NCBI GenBank assembly: GCA_965199665.1
Contig: CBDASO010000001.1
Location: forward strand, 186,001 to 250,000
Source of the DNA: JAVVHH01 sp965199665
GTDB lineage: Bacteria; Pseudomonadota; Alphaproteobacteria; Acetobacterales; Acetobacteraceae
DNA: 64,000 bases
Direction: 5' to 3'
The first letter of the stretch is position 1. Each line of letters starts with the position of its first letter. This document shows, piece by piece, positions 48,097-56,564 of the stretch. A program made the position numbers and the translations under genes. A model generated the notes under the pieces. It saw only the letters and a list, made by a program, of their open reading frames with translations, searched no databases and was not told where the DNA came from.

Positions 48097-49442
48097 GCGC
48101 CGCCGACGCCGGGCTGACCCGGCGCTACGCCACCCTGATCGCCGAGAGCCGGCCGGGGCCGGAGGCGATCGCCGCCGTGCGGGAGGGCGTGCTGGACTTC
48201 CTGGCGGCGTCCCTCGGCGGGCTGGACGACGGCGCCTACCTCAAGGTGAAGTCGGCGCTGCTGCCGCAAGCCGGACCGCCCGCGGCCAGCGTGCTCGGGC
48301 ACGATACGAAGGTCGACGCGCAGACCGCCGCGCTGCTGAACGGCACGCTCGGCCACGCGCTGGATTACGACGACGTGCAGGCCGGGGTGCGCGGACACCC
48401 CAGCACCGTGATCCTGCCCGCGCTGTTGACGGCGGCGGAAGCGGCCGGCAGCACGGCCGACGCGGTGCTGGCGGCCTACGCCGTCGGCGTGGAGGCGATG
48501 GCGCGGCTCGGGCGCGCGATGGGCTCCCGACATTACGAGACCGGCTTCCACAACACCGCGACATTGGGCCCGGTCGGCGCGGCGGCGGCCATCGGTCACC
48601 TGCTCGGCTGGGCGCCCGACCTGCTGGCGACCGCGTTGGGCATCGCGGCGACCCAGGCGGCCGGGTTGCGGCTGCAATTCGGCAGTGAGGTCAAGCCGTT
48701 GCACGCCGGGTTGGCGGCACGGGCGGGCGTGCTGGCGGTGCAGCTCGCGCAGGCCGGGCTGGTCGGCAACGATGCTTTCCTGGACGGGCGGATGAGCTTC
48801 CTGGCCGTCTTGGGCCTCGGTGCGACGGTGCCGGAGCGCTGCGTCGCCGGATGGGGCGAGCCGTGGGAGATCCTGCAGCCCGGCCTGGCCTTCAAGGCCT
48901 ACCCGTGCTGCGGCGCGAGCCACCTGCCGCTGGATGCGATGACCGACCTGATCGCCACCCACGGGCTGCAGGCGGCGCAGGCGGAGTCGGTGGTCGTCAC
49001 CTTCCCGCCCGGCGGCGACGCGGCGCTGGTGGTCACGGAGCCGCATACCGGGCTCGATGGGCGGTTCAGCGTCGAATACGCGATGGCGGTCGCCCTGCTC
49101 GACGGCCGGCTCTCCTTGCCGCGCTTCGCCGATCAGCCGTTGGAGGCCGATGCGCTCCAATTCCTGCCCCGCGTGCGCCGCCGCATCGACGAGGCCGCGC
49201 CGTCGGTCGGCGCCGCGCCGGAGAAACGCTTCGCCACGGTCGACGTCGCCCTGCGCGACGGCCGGCAGCTCCGGCAGACCGCCACGAGCCTTCGGGGCGC
49301 CGACGTGCCCGCCAAGTTCCGCGACGCCACGTCCGGCCTAGCCGCCGCCGGCGCCATCGCCGACCGGGTCGCGTCCATGCGGTCGGCCGACGACCTGCGC
49401 GGCCTGCTCGCCCTGCTGCGCCGACCCGGCGCCACCCCGTGA
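48093..49442 (+). CDS. MmgE/PrpD-family protein (YxeQ-like)
   Basis: 449 residues, GTG overlapping the monooxygenase stop as GTGA. MmgE/PrpD fold: FLAASLGGLDDGAY, LLNGTLGHALDYDDV, GHPSTVILPALL, VEAMARLGRAM, HNTATLGPVGAAAA, KPLHAGLAARAGVLAVQLAQAG and FKAYPCCGASHLPLDAM. The family includes 2-methylcitrate dehydratase, cis-aconitate decarboxylase and iminodisuccinate epimerase, all acting on succinate-like acids. Bacillus yxeQ, in the S-(2-succino)cysteine operon, is also of this family and about this size. Exact reaction unknown. Confidence 0.9.
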   Translation: MSAADAGLTRRYATLIAESRPGPEAIAAVREGVLDFLAASLGGLDDGAYLKVKSALLPQAGPPAASVLGHDTKVDAQTAALLNGTLGHALDYDDVQAGVRGHPSTVILPALLTAAEAAGSTADAVLAAYAVGVEAMARLGRAMGSRHYETGFHNTATLGPVGAAAAIGHLLGWAPDLLATALGIAATQAAGLRLQFGSEVKPLHAGLAARAGVLAVQLAQAGLVGNDAFLDGRMSFLAVLGLGATVPERCVAGWGEPWEILQPGLAFKAYPCCGASHLPLDAMTDLIATHGLQAAQAESVVVTFPPGGDAALVVTEPHTGLDGRFSVEYAMAVALLDGRLSLPRFADQPLEADALQFLPRVRRRIDEAAPSVGAAPEKRFATVDVALRDGRQLRQTATSLRGADVPAKFRDATSGLAAAGAIADRVASMRSADDLRGLLALLRRPGATP

Positions 49443-50338
49443 CGGCCCTCGGCGGCGTCTTTCCCTACCTCGTCTCCCCGGTGGACGCTGACGGCCGGGT
49501 CATGCGCGACGTGCTGACCCGGCTCGTGGATCACCTCGTGGGCGCCGGGGTGCACGGGCTGGTGCCGCTCGGCAGCACGGGGGAGTTCGCCTATCTCGGC
49601 CGCGAGCAGCGGCTGGAGATCGTCGAGGTCGTAATCGAGTCCGCGCGCGGACGGGTGCCGGTGCTGGCCGGGGTCGCGGCGACCACCACGCGCGAAGGCG
49701 CGGCGCTGGCGCGCGAGATGACGGCGCGCGGTGCCGACGGCGTGCTGGCCATCCTGGAAGCCTATTTCCCGATCGCCGATGCCGGCGTGGAAGCGTATTT
49801 CCGCGCGGTGGCCGGCGCGACGGACAAGCCGGTGGTGCTGTACACCAATCCGCAATTCCAGCGTTCCGACCTGTCGATCCCGGTGATCGCGCGTCTGGCG
49901 ACGGTGCCCAACATCGTCGGCATCAAGGACGCCTCGACCAATACCGGCCGGCTGCTCTCCATCCTCAATGCGACCGGGTCGGACGGGACGGGGGAGGGCC
50001 GCTTCCAGGTCTTCGCTGCCTCCGCCCACATCCCGGCCTGCGTCATGATGATCGGCGGCGCCGGTTGGATGGCGGGTCCGGCCTGCATCGTGCCGCGGCA
50101 GAGCGTCGAGCTTTACGAGCTGTGCCGCGCCGGCGCCTGGGATCGGGCGATGGCGCTGCAGCGGCGGCTCTGGGCGGTCAATAATCTGTTCGCCAAATAC
50201 GCGCTGGCCGCCTGCATCAAGGGCGGCCTCGAGCTGCAGGGCTTCCCGGTCGGCCCGCCGATTCCGCCGCAAGCCGCGCTGGACGATGCCGGCCGCGCCG
50301 AAGTCCGCCACGCGCTCGAGGCCGTCGGCGCGCTCTAG
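49439..50338 (+). CDS. Dihydrodipicolinate synthase-family aldolase/lyase
   Basis: 299 residues, GTG overlapping the previous stop (GTGA). DapA/NanA TIM barrel: GVHGLVPLGSTGEFAYL (the GxxGE loop, here GSTGE), YTNPQ with the catalytic Tyr at about 136, and GIKDAS with the Schiff-base Lys at about 163. The family makes or splits C-C bonds with pyruvate or related oxoacids. As last gene of the catabolic operon it is more likely a degradative lyase than DapA itself. Its TAG shares CTAG with the stop of the convergent gene. Confidence 0.88.
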   Translation: MTALGGVFPYLVSPVDADGRVMRDVLTRLVDHLVGAGVHGLVPLGSTGEFAYLGREQRLEIVEVVIESARGRVPVLAGVAATTTREGAALAREMTARGADGVLAILEAYFPIADAGVEAYFRAVAGATDKPVVLYTNPQFQRSDLSIPVIARLATVPNIVGIKDASTNTGRLLSILNATGSDGTGEGRFQVFAASAHIPACVMMIGGAGWMAGPACIVPRQSVELYELCRAGAWDRAMALQRRLWAVNNLFAKYALAACIKGGLELQGFPVGPPIPPQAALDDAGRAEVRHALEAVGAL

Positions 50339-51075
50339 CCTGGCACCCCCAGGCGGCCGATGCCCGGGAGCTTGAGCGCGGGACGGCGCAGGTCGAGCCC
50401 GGCCACGGCGCCGAGCAGGTTGAGCTCGATCCCCTCCACCCAGCCGACCGTGACGCCCGCGTAGCCGCCCAGCGTGAGCCGCACCCCGGTGCCCGACCCG
50501 GTTCGCCCGACCCAGCGTCCGTCATACGGGTAGTCCTTGCCGATGGCGGTGGGCGGTTGCACGGCCCCGACCTCGCCCACGGCGTCCAGCACGGCCTGCA
50601 CGAAGGTGTTGGAGTTAGGCCCCGGCCAGGCGCGGTAATCGCCCACCCCGCGCCAGGCGTAGCCGAGCACCGCCGCTTCCATGCGCGGGATCAGCGCGGC
50701 GGCCGCCGGGCCGTCGGCGGCGAACACCACCGTGGGCTTCTGGCCGAACCAGCGGCCATCCGGCTCGAAGCCGTTCATTCGCACCGGGCTGCCCCAGGCG
50801 GTGTAGTCGTAGCGCGTGTAGCGCCCGGCGCCCGCCTGCTTCCAGACGATCCAGCTATGGGTGGCGAAGATGCCGCGCCAGCGCACGGTCTGGGCGGCGA
50901 AGACGCGGATCGTGGCCGCCGGGTCGTCCCGCGGCAGCAGGGCGCCGATGCTGGACCGATCGGCCGCTTGCCAGCCCGCACCCGTACCATCCCACCAGTA
51001 GCGCGCCGCGGACCATCCGAGCGGGAGCAGATACAACAGCACGAACAGGGCCACGCACGTCTTGCCGACAGTCAT
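50335..51075 (-). CDS. DUF3750 protein with one N-terminal membrane segment
   Basis: 246 residues from ATG 51075. A single hydrophobic segment (residues 5-22, TCVALFVLLYLLPLGWSA) acts as anchor or signal; the rest should be periplasmic. The body matches DUF3750: VFAAQTVRWRGIFATHSWIVWKQAG, GYAWRGVGDYRAWPGPNSNTFVQAVLDAVG, and KDYPYDGRW. The conserved His, Asp and Asn-Ser-Asn suggest an NlpC/P60-like or other hydrolase active site, but the family's function is not known. Located next to the response regulator at 51096 (20-base gap) and may be part of that operon. Confidence 0.85.
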   Translation of the reverse strand: MTVGKTCVALFVLLYLLPLGWSAARYWWDGTGAGWQAADRSSIGALLPRDDPAATIRVFAAQTVRWRGIFATHSWIVWKQAGAGRYTRYDYTAWGSPVRMNGFEPDGRWFGQKPTVVFAADGPAAAALIPRMEAAVLGYAWRGVGDYRAWPGPNSNTFVQAVLDAVGEVGAVQPPTAIGKDYPYDGRWVGRTGSGTGVRLTLGGYAGVTVGWVEGIELNLLGAVAGLDLRRPALKLPGIGRLGVPG

Positions 51076-51095
51076 GCCGCCCCAACGCGGCCGGG

Positions 51096-51467
51096 TCAGG
51101 CGGGATCGAACTTGCGCGCCAATTGGGCGGTGAGCCAATCCGACTGGAACGGCTTGGCATAGGCCTCCCAGTCCGGCCGGTCGCGCGGCAGAGCCGCCTG
51201 GCCGTAGCCGGTCACGAACACGAACGGCACGCCGCGCCGCTCCAGCTCGTAGGCGACTGGAAAGACCAGCTCGCCGGCGATGTTGACGTCCAGCAGGCCG
51301 AGGTCGAGCGGGTGCTCGGCCACGGCGGCCATGGCGTCGGCCAAGCGGGCGAACGGGCCGACCACGACGCAGCCGGCCTCCTGCAGCAGATCCTCCACCA
51401 GCATGGCCACCAGCATTTCGTCCTCCACCACCAGCACGCGCCGGCCGGCCAGGCTCGGGTGCCTCAT
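51096..51467 (-). CDS. Single-domain response regulator, HWE-kinase partner type
   Basis: 123 residues; ATG overlaps the kinase stop (ATGA). Receiver domain with acidic pair in VVEDEML, phosphoacceptor Asp in GLLDVNIAGE, Thr in FVTGYG and Lys in YAKPF. The DVN-IxGE and FVTGYG patterns are the usual ones in receivers co-encoded with HWE kinases. No output domain. The CheB-CheR-HWE kinase encoded just before it is the expected donor. Confidence 0.92.
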   Translation of the reverse strand: MRHPSLAGRRVLVVEDEMLVAMLVEDLLQEAGCVVVGPFARLADAMAAVAEHPLDLGLLDVNIAGELVFPVAYELERRGVPFVFVTGYGQAALPRDRPDWEAYAKPFQSDWLTAQLARKFDPA

Positions 51468-54400
51468 TGGTCGAGCCGCGGCTGCGGCGCGTCCGCGGGC
51501 GCGAGCGGACGGAGCTTCGCGCGCACATGGGCACGGACGCCGTCGGCGAGGAAGTCGATGCGCGCCTCGCCCGCCAGATCGTGCGCCAGACCGCGCTCGA
51601 TCAGCACGCTGCCGAAACCGCGGGTGCGCGGCGTCGCGACCGGCGGCCCGCCGCGCTCGACCCAGTCCAGCAGTAGCACCCGATCGTCCGCCCCGCCCTG
51701 CACCGTCCAGGTGACGGCAACCGCGCCTTCCGGGACGGAAAGCGCACCGAACTTGACCGCGTTGGCAGCCAGCTCGTGGGTCGCCATGCCCAGCGCCAGT
51801 GCCGCGCGTGGATCGAGCGGCACGTCCGGCCCGTCGATACGTATGTTGACCCGGTCGTTGGCCATGAATGGCTTCAGCTCTTCGACCAGGATCTGGCCGA
51901 GTTGGACGCCCGACCAGTTCTCCGAGCTGAGCAGAGCGTAGGCCGAGGTCAGCGCGTGCACCCGGCCCAGGAACGCGTCGGAGAACGCGGCCAGGCTCCC
52001 CGCCCGCTTCAGCGTCTGCGTGGCCAGCGAGATCACCACGGTGAGCATGTTCTTGACCCGGTGGTTCAGCTCGTCGACCAGCAGGCGCTGATGCTGCTCG
52101 GCCTTCACGATCTGCGTCACGTCCACGAAGGTGACCAACGAGCCGTCCACCGTGCTGTCCGGCGTGCGGTAGGGCAGGATGCGCAGCAGGTAGTGCGCGG
52201 TGCCGTCCCCGCGCGAGACGCGGCGCTCCAGCGGATCGAGCGTTCGCAGCACCTGCTGCACGTCCTCGCGCAGCCCGTCATAGCTGAGCCGGCTCACGAT
52301 ATCCGTCAGCGGTCGGCCGCGGTCGCTGGGGATCAGGTTGTAGATGCTGCAGACTTCGGGCGTGAAGGCGCGCACCACCATGTGCTGGTCCAGGAACACG
52401 GTGGCGACCCGCGTGCTCTCGAACAGGTTGCGCAGGTCGCTATTGGCGCGGTCGAGCTCGTCCACCTTGGCGGAAAGCTGGGCGTTGACCGTCAGCAGCT
52501 CCTCGTTGATGGACTGGATCTCCTCCTTGGAGGTTTCCAGCTCCTCGTTGGACGATTGCAGTTCCTCGTTGAGGGAATGGAGCTCCTCGTTGGAGCTGCG
52601 CAACTCGTCCAGCGCGGTCTCGTGCTCCTCCTGCAACGATTGCAGTTGCTCCTTGGCGTCGCGCAGCTCGCGTTCCAACGTCGAGGCCACGCCCGGCATC
52701 GGCGCGCCCTCGCTGCCGGCCGGCGGCTCGGCGGCCATGGCGTCGGCGCGGAACACGATCAGGTAGGGCCGGTCCGGTTCAGGGCCCGGCAGCGGTTCCA
52801 CGATGAGGGTGACGGTCCCCATCTGGCCGTCCGCGCCCTCGATCCGGACGGTCTGTTCGGCCGGGCGCCCGCTTTCGGCCGCCGCGCGCATGGCCGTGCG
52901 CAGGCCGTAGCGCAGGCCGGGCCGCGCCATGTCGAACACGCTGCGGCTCGGCGCTCCCAGCGCGGGCTGCAGCATGTTGCCGGCATGGCTGGAGTAGTGG
53001 ACCACGTTGCCGTCTTCCGTCACCACCACGAAGGGTGAGGCGAAGCGCTCCAACACCCGGCTATTGGCCAGCGCGAGCGAGCGGGTCCAGTCGGTGCGCC
53101 CGTCGCCGGCCCGGTCGGGCGTCGCGGCCGGCAAGCGGTTCGCCGCCGGGCGTGGCGAGGAATGCAGCGGCGGGCTGGCGACGTCGCGCCGCAGGAACAC
53201 GCGGGATTTCTTGTCCAGCGGCGCGAAGAGCTGTTCGTGCCGCACCACGGTTTCGGCGCTGCCGAGCAGCAGCATGCCGCCGGGCTGCAGCGAGTAATGA
53301 AAGCTCGGGATCACCGCCGCCTGCAGATCGTTATCCATATAAATCAACAGATTGCGGCACGAAACGAGGTTCATACGGGAGAAGGGCGGGTCGCGGATCA
53401 GGCTGTGGGCAGAGAAGGTGCAGAGATCGCGGATCTCCTTGGCGACGAGAAAGCCGTTATCGGCGCGATGAAAGAAACGCTGCCAGCGCTCCGGCGACAG
53501 GCCCTCGAGCAGGCTGGCCGGGTAACGCCCGCTGCGCGCGGTGCTGATGGCCTGTTCGTCGATATCGGTGGCGAAGATCTGCACGGTGGGTGGATGGGCC
53601 ATTCCGTCCATGTGCTCGCGCATCAGTATGGCCAGCGAGTAGGCCTCCTCGCCGGTGGCGCATCCCGGCACCCAGATGCGCACCGCGTCCCCGGCGCCCT
53701 TGCCGTCGAACAAGCGCGGCAGCACCAGGCGCCGCACCGCGTCGAACGCCGTGTTGTCGCGAAAAAACGTCGTGACCCCGATCAGCAGGTCGCGGAACAG
53801 CAGCACCGCCTCTTCGCTGTCCATGGCGAGGCGGGCGGCGTATTCGGGGAGCGTCGCGGTGCCGAGCACCTGCATGCGGCGCTGCACCCGGCGCAGAAAC
53901 GTCTTGTCCTTATACTGGCTGAAATCGTGGCCCAGCCGGGATTGCAGGATCTCGCAGATGGCCAGGCGCGCCGTCTCGATCGAAGCGTCGCTCGCCCCGC
54001 CGGCCGCCGGGTCCCAATGCCCCGGGCGGCTGGCCAGCAGCACCCGTGGCATGTCCTCTACGGGCACGATCAGGTCCACCGCGCCCGTGGCGATGGCGCT
54101 GTGCGGCATGCCCTCGTGCTGCGGGGCGGTGCCGTTGCTGCCCTGCGCCAGGGTCAGCCCGCCGCGCGCCTTGATCGCCTTGAGGCCGAGCGACCCGTCA
54201 TGGCCGGTGCCGGAAAGCACGATGCCCACCGCGCTCTCGCCGGCATCCTGGGCGAGGCTGTCGAAGAACCCGTCGATCGGCGCCGCCTCCCGCGGGCCGT
54301 CGGGGAGCAACGGCCGCAACTGCAGCAGGCCATCCCGAATCGTCGCGTGATGCCCGGACGGCACGACGTGAACCTGGTTCGGCTCGACCCGAGCGCCGTC

Positions 54401-54598
54401 GATCGCTTCCAAGACCGGCATGGACGTCCAGCGCGAGATGATCTCGGGCAGCATGCTTTTGCGGTGGGGCGACTGGTGCAGCACCAGCACGAAACCGAAG
54501 CCGGGATCGACCGGCATGCTCTCGAAAAAGAGGCGGAATGCCTCGATCCCGCCTGCCGATGCGCCGATCGCGACGATCTGCACGCGGGCGCCGCTCAA
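51464..54598 (-). CDS. CheB-CheR-PAS-PAS-HWE hybrid sensor histidine kinase
   Basis: 1044 residues from TTG 54598, which overlaps the ParD-like stop (TTGA). Order: CheB methylesterase about 1-200 (Ser in GASAGG, His in LHQSPHRK, Asp in SGTGHDGS); CheR methyltransferase about 205-475 (GVTTFFRD, SAM motif GCATGEEAYS, ATDID, RNLLIYM); PAS about 500-620; long coiled coil about 635-725 with repeated NEEL heptads; PAS about 725-840; HWE kinase about 845-1035 (DELNHRVKNMLTVV, HELAANAVKFGA, WVERGGPP). No CheB receiver domain and no membrane segment. It joins protein methylation/demethylation enzymes to a kinase in one chain; no chemoreceptor is encoded nearby. Confidence 0.94.
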   Translation of the reverse strand: MSGARVQIVAIGASAGGIEAFRLFFESMPVDPGFGFVLVLHQSPHRKSMLPEIISRWTSMPVLEAIDGARVEPNQVHVVPSGHHATIRDGLLQLRPLLPDGPREAAPIDGFFDSLAQDAGESAVGIVLSGTGHDGSLGLKAIKARGGLTLAQGSNGTAPQHEGMPHSAIATGAVDLIVPVEDMPRVLLASRPGHWDPAAGGASDASIETARLAICEILQSRLGHDFSQYKDKTFLRRVQRRMQVLGTATLPEYAARLAMDSEEAVLLFRDLLIGVTTFFRDNTAFDAVRRLVLPRLFDGKGAGDAVRIWVPGCATGEEAYSLAILMREHMDGMAHPPTVQIFATDIDEQAISTARSGRYPASLLEGLSPERWQRFFHRADNGFLVAKEIRDLCTFSAHSLIRDPPFSRMNLVSCRNLLIYMDNDLQAAVIPSFHYSLQPGGMLLLGSAETVVRHEQLFAPLDKKSRVFLRRDVASPPLHSSPRPAANRLPAATPDRAGDGRTDWTRSLALANSRVLERFASPFVVVTEDGNVVHYSSHAGNMLQPALGAPSRSVFDMARPGLRYGLRTAMRAAAESGRPAEQTVRIEGADGQMGTVTLIVEPLPGPEPDRPYLIVFRADAMAAEPPAGSEGAPMPGVASTLERELRDAKEQLQSLQEEHETALDELRSSNEELHSLNEELQSSNEELETSKEEIQSINEELLTVNAQLSAKVDELDRANSDLRNLFESTRVATVFLDQHMVVRAFTPEVCSIYNLIPSDRGRPLTDIVSRLSYDGLREDVQQVLRTLDPLERRVSRGDGTAHYLLRILPYRTPDSTVDGSLVTFVDVTQIVKAEQHQRLLVDELNHRVKNMLTVVISLATQTLKRAGSLAAFSDAFLGRVHALTSAYALLSSENWSGVQLGQILVEELKPFMANDRVNIRIDGPDVPLDPRAALALGMATHELAANAVKFGALSVPEGAVAVTWTVQGGADDRVLLLDWVERGGPPVATPRTRGFGSVLIERGLAHDLAGEARIDFLADGVRAHVRAKLRPLAPADAPQPRLDQ

Positions 54599-54783
54599 GC
54601 GACGTCGCCCGGCGTTTGGCCCGGCAGCGGGTCCAGCCGCCGCTCCTCATCCGCCAGCAGGCGAAGGGCGGCCCTCACGACCTCGCTCGCATTGGCGAAC
54701 CGCCCGGACGCGACACGCTCGGCAATGAACGCGTCGTTGCCGGGCGTGAGCGAAATATTGCGTGTCTTGACGGTCGAAGCCAT
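54595..54783 (-). CDS. ParD-like ribbon-helix-helix protein without a toxin gene
   Basis: 62 residues. TRNISLTPGNDAFIAERVASGRF followed by ASEVVRAALRLL is the ParD/CopG ribbon-helix-helix pattern, with Arg/Lys and Ser/Thr contacts in the first strand. ParD antitoxins bind DNA and neutralise ParE; no ParE-like gene lies on either side. Instead its stop overlaps the start of the CheB-CheR kinase gene, so it is probably a small autoregulator of that operon or a leftover antitoxin. No clear ribosome binding site is seen upstream of ATG 54783. Confidence 0.8.
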   Translation of the reverse strand: MASTVKTRNISLTPGNDAFIAERVASGRFANASEVVRAALRLLADEERRLDPLPGQTPGDVA

Positions 54784-55059
54784 TGAGCAACGTCCGGGCT
54801 TTCCGGAGTATTGTCAATAATTGCCAATGAACTTCCTGTCACGATTGGTGCGACCGTGGCCCGGCTCAGCTTGCGTCGGTCGTCGTCCCGCCGGACCGCA
54901 TGGTGCTGATCCGCCGCCAATGTCAGCCCACCCAAACGGCAGGCTTCCACGCTGGTTCGCGGCCCGGCATCAGCGTCGAGCGATCGACCGGGAGCTTGCG
55001 GTCGTTCCAGGCGTTGCTGAAACGGTTCACCGGCCCCAGGTCGACGACACGGAGGTTCC
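54784..55059. other. Divergent intergenic region upstream of the second Mo-hydroxylase operon
   Basis: About 275 bases between the ParD-like gene and the second 2Fe-2S subunit. The stretch near 54800-54850 is A/T-richer and may hold the minus-strand promoter. A GGAGG ends four bases before ATG 55060. Frames open here do not resemble proteins. No repeat or hairpin stands out. Confidence 0.4.
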
Positions 55060-55580
55060 ATGCCGATCATCATCAACCACCAGCCGGTCGAGGCGCCCCA
55101 CGATCCGCGCGTCTCCCTGCTGGATCTGCTGCGCGAACACCTGCACCTCAGCGGCACCAAGATGGGCTGCAACCAGGGTGCCTGCGGCGCTTGCACCGTG
55201 CTGGTGGATGGCGAGCGCATCCTGTCCTGCCTGGCGCTGGCCGTGCAATACGAGGGGCGGTCGATCACCACGGTGGAGGGCCTGGCGACCGACGGCGTGC
55301 TGCACCCGCTGCAGCAGGCCTTCATCGAGCATGACGGCTTCCAGTGCGGCTACTGCACCCCCGGGCAGATCTGCTCGGCGATCGGCATGGCCGCCGAGCT
55401 CGAGCGCGGCGTGCCCAGCGCGGTGACGGCCGACCTGGTGGCCGGTCCCACCGGCCTCACCGGCGACGAGCTGCGCGAACGGATGAGCGGCAATCTGTGC
55501 CGCTGCGGCGCCCATAACGGAATCGTCGCCGCCATTGCGGAAACGTTCGAAAGCAAGGCCTTGCAGCTGGAGGCCGCCGA

Positions 55581-55584
<4 letters not shown>
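55060..55584 (+). CDS. paoA: PaoA/YagT-type 2Fe-2S subunit (copy 2)
   Basis: 174 residues; ATG 55060 with GGAGG four bases upstream. Cysteines for both clusters are present: GCNQGACGACTVLVDG...C, CGYCTPGQIC and GNLCRCGAH. Starts directly at the ferredoxin strand (MPIIINHQPVE), with no Tat leader. Same length as copy 1 at 29479 but clearly diverged in sequence. First gene of a six-gene coupled operon reaching to 61864. Confidence 0.93.

Positions 55585-56560
<976 letters not shown>

Positions 56561-56564
<4 letters not shown>

Noticed and set aside
51076..51534. Upstream extension of the DUF3750 frame
   Set aside because: It would overlap the receiver gene at 51096 out of frame; ATG 51075 gives a normal hydrophobic N-terminus.
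54821..55426. 201-codon plus-strand frame across the intergenic region into paoA copy 2
   Set aside because: Out of frame with the conserved ferredoxin subunit and Ser/Arg-rich without motifs.
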